Shown: positions 26,349-35,367 of the stretch, one piece after another | Numbering within the stretch: the first letter of the stretch is position 1 | Layout of the letters: each line of letters begins with the position of its first letter | Assembly: GCA_965276825.1 (NCBI GenBank) | Contig: OZ255630.1 | Location: 1,984,001-2,048,000, forward strand | Length of the DNA: 64,000 bases | Direction: 5' to 3' | Origin: G965276765 sp965276825 | GTDB lineage: Bacteria; Actinomycetota; Acidimicrobiia; Acidimicrobiales; Palsa-688 | Translations under genes and position numbers: made by a program | Notes under the pieces: generated by a model | Told to the model about the DNA's origin: nothing | Databases searched by the model: none | Seen by the model: only the letters and a program-made list of their open reading frames with translations

Positions 26349-27419
26349 TCAGAGGGCCGCCGGGTCGAGCACCCAGACGTCGTCGTCACCGACGCGGCGG
26401 CGCAGGTCCTCGACCCTGCGGCCGGTCCAGCGGTCGGTCCCGTCCCACACAACCAGGGCCTCGGTGGCCCGCTCGGCCAGCCACACTTGCTGCGCGCCGA
26501 GGCACCGGGCGAGGTCCTCCCGCCCTCGGGGGGGCGAGGCGGCGAGCACGGTGACGGCGCGGGAGGCGGCCAGCAGCTCGGCGTAGCGGCCTCGACTCGC
26601 AGCCGGCCAACGCCGGTCCTGCCCGTCGAAGGCGACACCCGTCTCGTAGGGCACACCGGCGGTCCGCGCCGCCTCGGCGCCGAGCTGCTCGGCGCCGAGG
26701 TCGAGCCCCGTCAGCACGGCCAGGCTCGGGTCGACCGCCCGCTTGGCCGCCAGGATCTCGGTGAGCTTGGCCCTGACCCGGTCGGCGACGGTCGTGTCGT
26801 CCCACCCGCCGAGCTCCGGCGGCCGGGCTCCGGTCACCAGGCAGCGTGCGCCCGCCGCCCCGGCGTCGCCCGGAGCGGCCGCGGCCGGATCCGGCTGCGG
26901 TCGCCCGACGCCCCGCCCGACGCTCCCCCGCACGGCGCGGTCGGCCGGACCGGGATCGGCGGGGGGCCGGTCCCCCTCGGCACCTCGGCGCGAGGCGGCC
27001 GCGGCGACGGCCAGGCGGTCGACCAGGTCGTTGCCCGGGTCGCCGCTGTGGCCCTTGACCCAGCGGAACCGCATACCGCCATCACGGCGGTGGTAGGCGT
27101 CGACGAGCGGCCGCCACAGGTCCTGGTTGGCCACGTCCTGGCGCTGCGCGTTCTTCCAGCCCCGCCGCTCCCAGCCCTCCCACCAGCGCTTCTGGAAGCA
27201 GTTGACGACGTAGGTCGAGTCGCTGACCACCTCGAGGCGACCGCGGAGCGTCGTCACCGCGTCGAGCACCGCGGCCAGCTCCATCCGCTGGTTGGTGGTG
27301 GCCGGCTCGTACCCCGAGCGCCAGCGGCCCCCCGGCACGGCCCAGGCCCACCCTCCAGGGCCGGGATTGCCCTGGCAGGCGCCATCGGTGAAGACGACGG
27401 TCGGCTCGTCGGCGGGCAT
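26349..27419 (-). CDS. RNase HI fused to a SLOG/DUF1273-like domain
   Basis: 356-aa two-domain protein. Residues 1-150 are RNase HI: FTDGACQGNPGPGGWA (first Asp), MELAAV (Glu), VSDSTYV (Asp) and GNDLVDRLA (last Asp), so the active site is complete. A Pro/Ala/Arg-rich linker follows. The last ~150 residues match the SLOG (YpsA/DUF1273-like) Rossmann fold: VTGARPPELGGWD, VLTGLDLGAEQLGAEAA and TVLAASPPRG. SLOG domains bind nucleotides or their derivatives. The ATG at 27419 lies 6 nt after CATGCT on the minus strand. It is divergent from aceE. Confidence 0.87.
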   Translation of the reverse strand: MPADEPTVVFTDGACQGNPGPGGWAWAVPGGRWRSGYEPATTNQRMELAAVLDAVTTLRGRLEVVSDSTYVVNCFQKRWWEGWERRGWKNAQRQDVANQDLWRPLVDAYHRRDGGMRFRWVKGHSGDPGNDLVDRLAVAAAASRRGAEGDRPPADPGPADRAVRGSVGRGVGRPQPDPAAAAPGDAGAAGARCLVTGARPPELGGWDDTTVADRVRAKLTEILAAKRAVDPSLAVLTGLDLGAEQLGAEAARTAGVPYETGVAFDGQDRRWPAASRGRYAELLAASRAVTVLAASPPRGREDLARCLGAQQVWLAERATEALVVWDGTDRWTGRRVEDLRRRVGDDDVWVLDPAAL

Positions 27420-27480
27420 CGCACCAGCATGCCGGGACCCGGGTACCGCGACCGGTGAAAAAAGCGCGAAAGTTGCGGTT

Positions 27481-30195
27481 GTGATCTTCGACGGCTTCTC
27501 CCACCAGCTCCCCGACATCGACCCCCAGGAGACGGCCGAGTGGATGGACTCCTTCGACGGGGTGCTCGACATGCACGGCAAGTCCCGCGGCCGGTTCCTG
27601 CTGATGAAGCTGCTGGAGCGGGCCAGGGAGAACCAGGTCGGCTTCCCCGCAACGGTCTCCACGCCCTACGTCAACACCATCCCGCCGGACCAGGAGCCGT
27701 GGTTCCCCGGTGACGAGGACGTCGAGCGGCGGATCCGCGCCTACATCCGCTGGAACGCGGCGATCATGGTGGTGCGGGCCAACCACGTGGCCGAAGGCAT
27801 CGGGGGGCACCTGGCGACCTACGCCAGCTCGGCCAGCCTGTACGAGGTCGGCTTCAACCACTTCTTCCGGGGCAAGGCCAACGGCATGGCCGGCGACCAG
27901 GTCTACTTCCAGGGTCACGCCGCCCCCGGCATCTACGCCCGGGCCTTCCTCGAGGGGCGCCTCGAGCAGAGCCAGCTCGAGCGCTTCCGCCTGGAGCTCT
28001 CCGGCGGTGCGGGCGGCGACGACGACCTCGGCGGCCTGAGCTCGTACCCGCACCCGCGGCTGATGCCGGAGTTCTGGGAGTTCCCGACCGTGTCCATGGG
28101 CATCGGGCCGCTCAACGCCATCTACCAGGCCCACTTCAACCGCTACCTCCAGCACCGCCAGATCACCGACACCTCCCAGTCGCGGGTGTGGTGCTACCTC
28201 GGCGACGGCGAGTGCGACGAGCCGGAGACCCTCGGGGCGCTGTCCCTCGCCGGACGCGAGCAGCTCGACAACCTCACCTTCGTGGTCAACTGCAACCTCC
28301 AGCGCCTCGACGGACCCGTCCGCGGCAACGGCAAGGTGATCCAGGAGCTCGAGGCCACCTTCCGCGGCGCCGGGTGGAACGTGATCAAGGTGGTGTGGGG
28401 CTCGAAGTGGGACGAGCTGCTGGCTCGCGACGTCGACGGCGTGCTGCTCAACCAGATGAACGCGACGGTCGACGGCACCTTCCAGAAGCTGGCCACCGAG
28501 GACGGCGCCTACATCCGGGAGCACTTCTTCGGCCCCGACCCCAGGCTCCGCCGCCTCGTCGAGCACCTCTCCGACGACGACCTCCGCACCCTCCCGAGGG
28601 GCGGCCACGACTACCGCAAGCTGTACGCGGCCTACAAGGCGGCGACCGAGACGACCGGGCAGCCGACGGTGATCCTCGCCAAGACCATCAAGGGCTGGAC
28701 CCTCGGCCCCGAGATCGAGGCCCGCAACTCCACCCACCAGATCAAGAAGATGACCGCCCCCCAACTCAAGCTCCTGCGCGACCGACTGTGGCTCAACGAG
28801 GAGATCCCCGACGAGGCCCTCGAGGCGGGCGAGCCGCCCTTCTACCGGCCGCCGAGCGACAGCCCGATCTTCCAGTACATGATGGACCGCCGCCGGGCGC
28901 TCAACGGCTCCCTCCCCCACCGGGTGGTCAGGGCCAAGCCGCTGCCGGAGCCGGCGGACAAGACCTTCGCCGAGTTCGCGGCGGGCTCTGGCACCCGTGA
29001 GGTGTCCACGACGATGGCCTTCGCGGTCATGCTGCGCAACCTGCTCAGGGACAAGGGGATCGGACGGCGGATCGTCCCGATCATCCCCGACGAGGCCCGC
29101 ACCTTCGGGATGGACGCGCTGTTCAAGGAGGTCAAGATCTACGCCCCGCTCGGCCAGCTCTACGAGCCGGTCGACTCCAAGTTGATGCTCTCCTACATCG
29201 AGGGCAGAGACGGCCAGATCCTCGAGGAGGGCATCAGCGAGGCCGGCGGCATGGCCGACTTCACCGCCGCCGGCACGGCCTACGCCACGTGGGGCCAGGC
29301 GATGATCCCGTTCTTCATCTTCTACTCGATGTTCGGCTTCCAGCGCGTCGGCGACCTCATCTGGGCGTTCGGCGACATGCGGGGGCGCGGCTTCCTGCTC
29401 GGCGCCACCGCGGGGCGCACCACCCTGCTCGGCGAGGGCCTCCAGCACGACGACGGCCACTCGCTGGTGCTGGCGTCGACGGTGCCCAACGTGGCCGCCT
29501 ACGACCCGGCCTTCGCCTACGAGACGGCCGCCGTCGTCGCCGACGGCATCCGGCGCATGTACGGCCCTGAGCCCGAGGACATCTTCTACTACCTCACCCT
29601 CTACAACGAGAACTACGTGATGCCCCCCAAGCCGGAAGGGGTGGACGACGGCATCCGGCGCGGCCTCTACCGCTTCGCCGACGCCCCCGACGGCCACGCC
29701 CGCAGGGCGACGATCCTCTTCTCCGGCACGGCGTCGCAGGCGGCGCTCGAGGCCAGGCGCCTCCTCGCCGAGCACCACGACGTCGGCGCGGAGGCCTGGT
29801 CGGCCACCAGCTACAAGGCCCTCAGGGAGGATGCCCTCTCCGTCGAGCGGTGGAACCGCCTGCATCCGACCGACGCCCCGAGGACGCCGTTCGTGACCGA
29901 ACGCCTCTCGGGCTCCGAGGGCCCGGTCGTGGCCGTGACCGACTTCATGAAGGCGGTCCCCGAGCAGGTCGCCAGATGGGTGCCGGCGAGCTTCACCCCG
30001 CTCGGAACCGACGGCTTCGGCCGGAGCGACACCCGCGAGGCGCTGCGCCGCCACTTCGAGACCGACGCCGCCCACATCGTCGTGGCCGTCCTCGACGGCC
30101 TGCGCGCCGCCGGTGAGGCCAAGGCCGAGGAGGTGGCGGAGGCCATCGCCCGCTACGGCATCGACCCGGAGTCGGTCGACCCCCGCATCGCCTGA
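27481..30195 (+). CDS. aceE: Pyruvate dehydrogenase E1, homodimeric type (AceE)
   Basis: 904-aa thiamine-diphosphate enzyme that decarboxylates pyruvate and acetylates the E2 lipoyl group. TPP motif GDGECDEPETLGALSLAG running to NCNLQRLDG; further family blocks are FQGHAAPGIYARAF, GISEAGGMADFTAAGTAY and LTLYNENYVMPPKPEG. Full length for AceE. I chose the GTG at 27481, which gives the usual opening FSHQLPDIDPQETAEW. Its E2 and E3 are probably those at 6-9 kb, modified by LipBA. Confidence 0.95.
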   Translation: MIFDGFSHQLPDIDPQETAEWMDSFDGVLDMHGKSRGRFLLMKLLERARENQVGFPATVSTPYVNTIPPDQEPWFPGDEDVERRIRAYIRWNAAIMVVRANHVAEGIGGHLATYASSASLYEVGFNHFFRGKANGMAGDQVYFQGHAAPGIYARAFLEGRLEQSQLERFRLELSGGAGGDDDLGGLSSYPHPRLMPEFWEFPTVSMGIGPLNAIYQAHFNRYLQHRQITDTSQSRVWCYLGDGECDEPETLGALSLAGREQLDNLTFVVNCNLQRLDGPVRGNGKVIQELEATFRGAGWNVIKVVWGSKWDELLARDVDGVLLNQMNATVDGTFQKLATEDGAYIREHFFGPDPRLRRLVEHLSDDDLRTLPRGGHDYRKLYAAYKAATETTGQPTVILAKTIKGWTLGPEIEARNSTHQIKKMTAPQLKLLRDRLWLNEEIPDEALEAGEPPFYRPPSDSPIFQYMMDRRRALNGSLPHRVVRAKPLPEPADKTFAEFAAGSGTREVSTTMAFAVMLRNLLRDKGIGRRIVPIIPDEARTFGMDALFKEVKIYAPLGQLYEPVDSKLMLSYIEGRDGQILEEGISEAGGMADFTAAGTAYATWGQAMIPFFIFYSMFGFQRVGDLIWAFGDMRGRGFLLGATAGRTTLLGEGLQHDDGHSLVLASTVPNVAAYDPAFAYETAAVVADGIRRMYGPEPEDIFYYLTLYNENYVMPPKPEGVDDGIRRGLYRFADAPDGHARRATILFSGTASQAALEARRLLAEHHDVGAEAWSATSYKALREDALSVERWNRLHPTDAPRTPFVTERLSGSEGPVVAVTDFMKAVPEQVARWVPASFTPLGTDGFGRSDTREALRRHFETDAAHIVVAVLDGLRAAGEAKAEEVAEAIARYGIDPESVDPRIA

Positions 30196-30237
30196 GCGCC
30201 GGTCGCCACAGCCGGCGGCGCCGTTCCCCCCACGTTG

Positions 30238-30253
30238 TCGAACACATGTTCGG
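30238..30253 (+). promoter_or_regulatory. LexA (SOS) box of the UvrD-like helicase
   Basis: TCGAACACATGTTCGG contains CGAAC-N4-GTTCG, a perfect match to the core of the LexA box of Actinobacteria and Bacillus. It lies 10 bp upstream of a TACGCT hexamer (30263-30268) that serves the helicase gene, so LexA bound here would block RNA polymerase. Confidence 0.85.
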
Positions 30254-30275
30254 TGAGATGGCTACGCTGGGCCCC

Positions 30276-32357
30276 GTGACCACGGCACCGGCCGCTCCGC
30301 CCTGGCTGGCGGGGCTCAACGACGAGCAGCGGGCGGCGGTCGACCACGACGCCGGGCCCCTGCTGATCCTGGCCGGGGCGGGGACCGGCAAGACCACCAC
30401 CCTCGTCGCCCGGCTGGCCAGGCTGCTCGCCACCGGCGTGGCGCCCGAGCGCATCCTCCTCGTCACCTTCAGCCGCCGGGCGGCCGACGAGCTGGTCCGG
30501 CGGGTGGGCGCCATGACCGACCAGGCCTCGGCCCGGCGCCTCACCGCCGGCACCTTCCACGCCGTGGCCCACGGCATCCTGCACCGCCACGCGACCGCGC
30601 TCGGCCTCGCCGGGGGGTTCAGCGTCATCGACCCGGGTGACGCCACCGAGCTGATCGGCATGGTTCGGGCCGACCTCCCGGCCGCGTCCGACACCAGGAC
30701 CCGCAGGACCCCCAGGGCGGCCACCATGCTCGCCGTCTACTCCCGGGTGGTCAACTCGGGCACCGCGGTCGACGCGGTGGTCGCCGCAGACTTCCCTTGG
30801 TGCGGCCGGGACGTCGATGACCTCCGTGCGGTGTTCCGGGCCTACACGGCCCGCAAGCGCGCCGGCGGCCTGCTCGACTTCGACGACCTGCTGCTGGCGT
30901 GGCGCGCCGCGGTCGGCGACCCCGTCATCGGGCCGGTCCTGGCCGGATCCTGGGACCACGTGCTCGTCGACGAGTACCAGGACACCAACACCGTCCAGTC
31001 CGACATCCTCCGCGGCCTGTGCCGCGCCGGCGGCCTCACCGTGGTCGGCGACGACGCCCAGGCCATCTACGGGTTCCGGGCGGCGACGGTGCGCAACCTC
31101 ATCGACTTCCCCACCCACCACCCCGGCGCCGCCCAGGTCACCCTGGAGCGCAACTACCGCTCGACCCAACCCATCCTCGACCTGGCCAACGCGGTCGCCG
31201 CCGGCCTGGCCGAGGGCACGACCAAGGCGTTGTGGAGCCCGGAGCGGTCGGGGAGCCGGCCGCTGCTCGCGACCTGCCCCGACGAGGGCGCCCAGGCCGA
31301 CGCCGTGTGCGAGATGGTCCTCGACCTGCGCGAGCGGGGCGTCGCCCTGCGGGACCAGGCCGTGCTGTTCCGCTCCGGCCACCACAGCGATCTGCTCGAG
31401 CTCGAGTGCGGCCGGCGCCACATCCCGTTCGTCAAGTTCGGCGGCCTGCGCTTCCTCGACACCGCGCACGTGCGCGACCTCGTGGCGTTGCTCCGGATCC
31501 TCGACAACCCCTGGGACGAGCTGGCCTGGCACCGGGTGCTGCTCCTCGGCGACGGGATCGGGCCGGCCACCGCCCGCCGGCTCCTCGGTGAGCTCGGCGT
31601 CCGCCCACGCGACGGCGCCGGGGCCGACGACCCCGTCGGCCGGTTCGTGGCCGGCGACGCGCCGGGGCTCCGCCGGGGCGGCCCCGCCCTCGCCGGGCTG
31701 GCTCTCGCCGTCGGCGACTGCCGCCACGCCGACCTGTCGCCCCAGGCCGAGGTCGAGCGGCTCGTCGAGGCCATCGGTCCGATCGTGCGGGCCCGCTACG
31801 AGCGCCCCGACGCCCGCATCGCCGACCTCCGGCAGCTGGCCGAGATCGCCGCAGGTAGCGGGACCCGCCGGCGCTTCGTCACCGACCTCACCCTCAACCC
31901 GCCGGCGTCGACCGGCGACCTGGCCGGGCGCCCCTCCCTCGACGACGACTACCTGGTGCTCTCCACGGTCCACTCGGCCAAGGGCGGCGAGTGGCAGGCG
32001 GTCCACGTGATCCACGCGGCCGACGGGATGTTCCCCTCCGACCTGGCGACCGGCACCGCCGAAGGCGTCGACGAGGAGCGGCGACTCTTCTACGTGGCGC
32101 TCACCCGGGCCCGCAGGCACCTCCACGTCTACGTGCCGCTGCGCTACCACCACGGCTCCGCCCACCGGCACGGCGACCGCCACGGCACGGCCCAGCGCAC
32201 CCGCTTCCTGCCGCCGACCATCGACCACCTGCTCGACGTGCGCCCGGTCCGGGTGGCCGCGTCGTCGACCGGGGCCACGGCGGGCGACCCGGCCGGCACC
32301 GGGCGGCCCGTCGACGTGACCGCGGCGATCGACGCCGGCCTCGACGGGCTGTGGTGA
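30276..32357 (+). CDS. UvrD/Rep-family (SF1A) DNA helicase, SOS-controlled
   Basis: 3'-5' DNA helicase (about 693 aa). Motifs: GLNDEQRAAV (Q motif), AGAGTGKTTTL (Walker A), TFHAVAHGIL, DEYQDTN (Walker B), GDDAQAIYGFR (motif III), LERNYRST (motif IV), STVHSAKGGEW (motif V) and YVALTRAR (motif VI). An ATG at 30246 is in frame but lies inside the LexA box. The GTG at 30276 is 7 nt after the TACGCT hexamer and begins just before the Q motif, so I prefer it. It is followed 31 nt later by a DNA glycosylase-like gene. Confidence 0.92.
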   Translation: MTTAPAAPPWLAGLNDEQRAAVDHDAGPLLILAGAGTGKTTTLVARLARLLATGVAPERILLVTFSRRAADELVRRVGAMTDQASARRLTAGTFHAVAHGILHRHATALGLAGGFSVIDPGDATELIGMVRADLPAASDTRTRRTPRAATMLAVYSRVVNSGTAVDAVVAADFPWCGRDVDDLRAVFRAYTARKRAGGLLDFDDLLLAWRAAVGDPVIGPVLAGSWDHVLVDEYQDTNTVQSDILRGLCRAGGLTVVGDDAQAIYGFRAATVRNLIDFPTHHPGAAQVTLERNYRSTQPILDLANAVAAGLAEGTTKALWSPERSGSRPLLATCPDEGAQADAVCEMVLDLRERGVALRDQAVLFRSGHHSDLLELECGRRHIPFVKFGGLRFLDTAHVRDLVALLRILDNPWDELAWHRVLLLGDGIGPATARRLLGELGVRPRDGAGADDPVGRFVAGDAPGLRRGGPALAGLALAVGDCRHADLSPQAEVERLVEAIGPIVRARYERPDARIADLRQLAEIAAGSGTRRRFVTDLTLNPPASTGDLAGRPSLDDDYLVLSTVHSAKGGEWQAVHVIHAADGMFPSDLATGTAEGVDEERRLFYVALTRARRHLHVYVPLRYHHGSAHRHGDRHGTAQRTRFLPPTIDHLLDVRPVRVAASSTGATAGDPAGTGRPVDVTAAIDAGLDGLW

Positions 32358-32388
32358 ACCGGGCCGCGGCCATCGGTAGGATCGTGTC

Positions 32389-32967
32389 GTGCTGCATCTC
32401 AGCCAGGACCCCGAGGCTGATCAGCTCATCTCCGAGGACCCGCTGGCCCTGCTGATCGGGATGGTCCTCGACCAGCAGATCCCTCTGGAGAAGGCCTTCG
32501 CCGGCCCGCTCGTGCTGCGGCAGCGCCTCGGTGTCGCCCTGGACGCGACGGCGATCGCCGACGAGGACCCGGACCGACTGGTCGAGGTGTTCTGCGCCCA
32601 GCCCGCCCTCCACCGCTTCCCGGCCGCCAACGCCCGCAGGGTCCAGGCGCTCTGCCGGCAGCTGGTCGCCGACTACCAGGGACGTCCGGCCGCGCTGTGG
32701 GAGACGGCGACCGACGGCGCCGAGCTCCTGGCGCGGATCCGGGCGCTCCCCGGGTTCGGCGAGCAGAAGGCCAGGATCTTCGTCGCCCTCCTCGGCAAGC
32801 AGCTGGGGGTGCGCCCCCATGGGTGGCGGGAGGCGGCCGGCCGCTTCGGCGACGAGGGCAGCACCGCCTCGGTGGCCGACATCGTCGACGGACCGTCCCT
32901 CGACCGGGTCAGGGCCTACAAGCGCCGGCTCAAGGCGAAGGCCAAGGCGTCGTCGAGCGTCCAATGA
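32389..32967 (+). CDS. HhH-GPD base-excision-repair family protein
   Basis: 192-aa protein of the actinobacterial HhH-GPD family (the group known as TIGR03252). It has an N-terminal helical part (DPLALLIGMVLDQQIPLEKA) and a helix-hairpin-helix ALPGFGEQKARIFVALLG. No catalytic Asp at the usual GPD position is obvious, so glycosylase activity is not certain. The GTG at 32389 is 6 nt after TAGGAT. It lies next to an SOS-controlled helicase, which suggests a repair role. Confidence 0.82.
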   Translation: MLHLSQDPEADQLISEDPLALLIGMVLDQQIPLEKAFAGPLVLRQRLGVALDATAIADEDPDRLVEVFCAQPALHRFPAANARRVQALCRQLVADYQGRPAALWETATDGAELLARIRALPGFGEQKARIFVALLGKQLGVRPHGWREAAGRFGDEGSTASVADIVDGPSLDRVRAYKRRLKAKAKASSSVQ

Positions 32968-33019
32968 AGGGCGACCAGCTACGCTCCCGTGCCGAGAGGC
33001 CGTGGAGTGTGGGGGCGCA

Positions 33020-33901
33020 GTGGGGATCCTGACGCAGCACTGGAGCATGGATCCGTTCGTGGTCGTCACGGCGGTCGTGGCGCTGTGGCACGAGCACGGC
33101 GTCCGGCATCTCGCCGGTCGCTCCCGCCCGGAGCGCCACCAGGCTCGCCGCCGCCAGTCCCTGCTGTTCTACGCCGGGCTGGTCCTGCTCGACCTGTCGG
33201 TGGTGTCCCCGGTCGACTTCTACGCCGACCGGTCCTTCTCGGTGCACATGGTGCAGCACCTGCTGCTCATGTTCGCCGCACCGGTGCTGATCGTCGCGGG
33301 CGCTCCCTGGATGCCGCTCGTCCACGGCCTGCCCGTCGCGATCAGGAGGAAGGTCGGCCGACAGCTGCTCCTGGCGCGCTGGTCGGCGCCGTTGCGGGGG
33401 GCAGGACGGTTGCTCTCCCGACCCTGGGTGGCCATCGTCGCGTTCAACGCCGTCATGGTCTTCTGGCACCTGCCGGGGCCGTTCGACCTGGCCGAACGCA
33501 ACCTCGTCGTGCACATCTGGCTGATGCACGGCAGCCTGTTCGCGACCGGCATCTTCTTCTGGCTGCAGTTCGTCGGCTCCTACCCCCTACGCCCGCGGCT
33601 CTCCGCCATCCAGCAGTTCGGCGCGCTCTTCAGCACCAACACCGTGATGTTCTTCATCGCCGTGTCCCTCGGGATGATCGCCACGACCTCGGTCTACAGC
33701 GTCTACGACCCGTACTCCACCGCCAGCCTCTCCGCGGTGGGTGACCAGCATCTCGGTGCGGGAATCCTGTGGATCTGCGGCGACTTCTGGTGCCTGCCGG
33801 CCATGTACCGGGCCATGCGCCGATTCGTGCGCGACGACGAGAGCGCGGATCTCGGCGTCCGGATCGACCGGCTCCTCCGGGGGGGCGCGCATGCGCGCTG
33901 A
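33020..33901 (+). CDS. ctaG: Cytochrome c oxidase assembly factor CtaG-like membrane protein
   Basis: About 293 aa, caa3_CtaG family, with some seven membrane helices. Family hallmarks: VHMVQHLLLMFAAPVLIVAG, VFWHLPGPFDLAERN and HIWLMHGSLFATGIFFW, with paired histidines that may bind copper. GTG at 33020 chosen; an ATG at 33047 is also possible. It overlaps the next gene and lies near the cytochrome oxidase genes, consistent with a copper delivery role in oxidase assembly. Confidence 0.85.
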   Translation: MGILTQHWSMDPFVVVTAVVALWHEHGVRHLAGRSRPERHQARRRQSLLFYAGLVLLDLSVVSPVDFYADRSFSVHMVQHLLLMFAAPVLIVAGAPWMPLVHGLPVAIRRKVGRQLLLARWSAPLRGAGRLLSRPWVAIVAFNAVMVFWHLPGPFDLAERNLVVHIWLMHGSLFATGIFFWLQFVGSYPLRPRLSAIQQFGALFSTNTVMFFIAVSLGMIATTSVYSVYDPYSTASLSAVGDQHLGAGILWICGDFWCLPAMYRAMRRFVRDDESADLGVRIDRLLRGGAHAR

Positions 33902-34538
33902 CCCCGTCTTCGACGAGATCGCCCGCCGGGCCCGTCGCCGTCCTCCCTGGTACCGGCGCCGCGGTCCCCTCATCGTCCTCGCCGCAGGCGTCGTGGTCGC
34001 CGGGTCGGTCGCGTTCGACGTCGGCGGCACGACCACGTCGAGCACCCGCGCCGGCGACCTGCGGTCCTTCGTCACCACGCTCGACGCCGACGTCGCCTCG
34101 TGCAACTCGAGCCTCCGCGACTCGTATGCGGCCTACGCCGCGGTCGTCGCCGGCCAGCGTTCGGAGCTGGCCAGCGCGAAGAGCATCATCGCCGGCGACG
34201 AGCCCAACTGCACCCCGGAGTCCAACACCGATCTCTACGACTTCGCCACCACCCAGGCGCCGGCGACCCTGCGCGCCTACCCGGTCCAGGACGCCGCCGA
34301 CCGCGTCGACACCTGGGCGTTCCCCGACGCCGCCGCCGCCATCAACGACCTCGAAGCCCTGCTCGCGCACCCTGGCGACGCCAAGGCGCGGGCCGACCTC
34401 ACCGCCAAGGTGAAGGCGATGGTCAGCCTGTCGGGCTCAGCTCAGCGATCCCTCGACGCCACCGCCCTGGCTCTCGGCACCCGCATCGGTCGCCTTGATC
34501 TCGGGGCGACCAGCGGGCTCCAGCGTGGTGGATTTTGA
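33891..34538 (+). CDS. Hypothetical single-pass membrane protein
   Basis: 215 aa with a basic N terminus (RRARRRPPWYRRRGP), one membrane helix (LIVLAAGVVVAGSVAF) and an extracytoplasmic helical domain holding two cysteines (VASCNSS and EPNCTPE) that could form a disulfide. I do not recognise a family. The ATG at 33891 overlaps the ctaG stop, so it is co-translated with that gene. Its 3' end overlaps the small membrane protein gene on the other strand by about 100 bp. Confidence 0.7.
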   Translation: MRADPVFDEIARRARRRPPWYRRRGPLIVLAAGVVVAGSVAFDVGGTTTSSTRAGDLRSFVTTLDADVASCNSSLRDSYAAYAAVVAGQRSELASAKSIIAGDEPNCTPESNTDLYDFATTQAPATLRAYPVQDAADRVDTWAFPDAAAAINDLEALLAHPGDAKARADLTAKVKAMVSLSGSAQRSLDATALALGTRIGRLDLGATSGLQRGGF

Positions 34539-34658
34539 GATGCCGCCGAAGCGTTGACCGGGGTGGCGGACGAAGAATCCCCACAGCACCACGAGGAAGA
34601 GCGTCCCGAGTGGGAGGGCGACGGTCAGCGCCGCCCCGGACAGGATGTCACTTGCCAT
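34437..34658 (-). CDS. Small membrane protein at the end of the cox gene string
   Basis: 73 aa with one membrane helix (ALPLGTLFLVVLWGFFVRHP) and a polar C-terminal tail. It lies 55 bp downstream of ctaE on the same strand, where many actinobacteria carry a small oxidase subunit, so it may be such a subunit. ATG at 34658; a longer form from 34688 is possible. The 3' half is antisense to the hypothetical gene ending at 34538. Confidence 0.6.
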   Translation of the reverse strand: MASDILSGAALTVALPLGTLFLVVLWGFFVRHPGQRFGGISKSTTLEPAGRPEIKATDAGAESQGGGVEGSLS

Positions 34659-34713
34659 CGATTGCCAACTCCCGTTGCACGGATGCAACCTCGTCGTGTC
34701 GGATGTGCATCGC

Positions 34714-35367
34714 TCAGCCTACGACGTAGAACAGGAACCAGAAGGCCACGCCGGCCAGCGCCAGGAAGCCGAAGAAGTAGTTGAAGGCGTCGATCGACGC
34801 CCGCATCCTGGTCGCTGCGGGCGTGACCGAGCCACCCAGGTCCCCCTCGCCCGCCCATGCCACCCGGACCCGGAGCGAGCGGGCGACGAGGGTCTCGAGC
34901 CAGTAGAGCGCACCGAGGATCAGCACGATCTGGACCGGCACCCACGCCACGAACACGCTGGCGTAGCCGCTGCTGCCCGGGTAGAAGTTGAGTCGGGTCA
35001 GCTGGAAGACCTCCATGCCCACGCTGAAGACGCCGAGCACCAGGGTGGCCAGCGCCGACACCCGCCAGTCGAGGTTGAGGCCGCTGCGCAGGCGCGTCAG
35101 CCCGAAGTAGTGCAGGACGGCGGCGCCCACCAGGGCCACGGCGGCCACCACACCGATCAGCACCGAGGGCTGCTGGGCCTCCGGGTGCCACATGCCGTGG
35201 GAGTTGAGGGAGCGCAGGTAGAAGAAGGCGAAGACGAACGCCGCGTAGAGGAAGCTGCACGCCCCGATCAGGACCCGCGAGCCGGTCCAGATGGCGCCCA
35301 CCGAGGCGCTGAGGGCCAGCGCGTCCTCGTCGTCGGGGTGGATCGGGACGGGTGCGACGTCGGTCAT
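34714..35367 (-). CDS. ctaE: Cytochrome c oxidase subunit III
   Basis: 217-aa membrane subunit of the aa3-type oxidase with five or more helices. Recognisable parts are FFYLRSLNSHGMWHPEAQQP and the conserved end of the last helices (NYFFGFLALAGVAFWFLFYV). Like other actinobacterial CtaE proteins it lacks the two first helices of the mitochondrial form. The ATG overlaps the ctaD stop (ATGA). Confidence 0.88.
   Translation of the reverse strand: MTDVAPVPIHPDDEDALALSASVGAIWTGSRVLIGACSFLYAAFVFAFFYLRSLNSHGMWHPEAQQPSVLIGVVAAVALVGAAVLHYFGLTRLRSGLNLDWRVSALATLVLGVFSVGMEVFQLTRLNFYPGSSGYASVFVAWVPVQIVLILGALYWLETLVARSLRVRVAWAGEGDLGGSVTPAATRMRASIDAFNYFFGFLALAGVAFWFLFYVVG

Noticed and set aside
27082..30075. 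Antisense open frame of almost 1000 codons opposite aceE
   Set aside because: It mirrors the aceE codons in a very GC-rich genome, has low-complexity Gly/Val/Glu/Leu composition and no family resemblance; aceE is clearly the real gene.
30246..30248. ATG as the start of the UvrD-like helicase
   Set aside because: It lies inside the LexA box and upstream of the -10 hexamer, so it would not be on the message.
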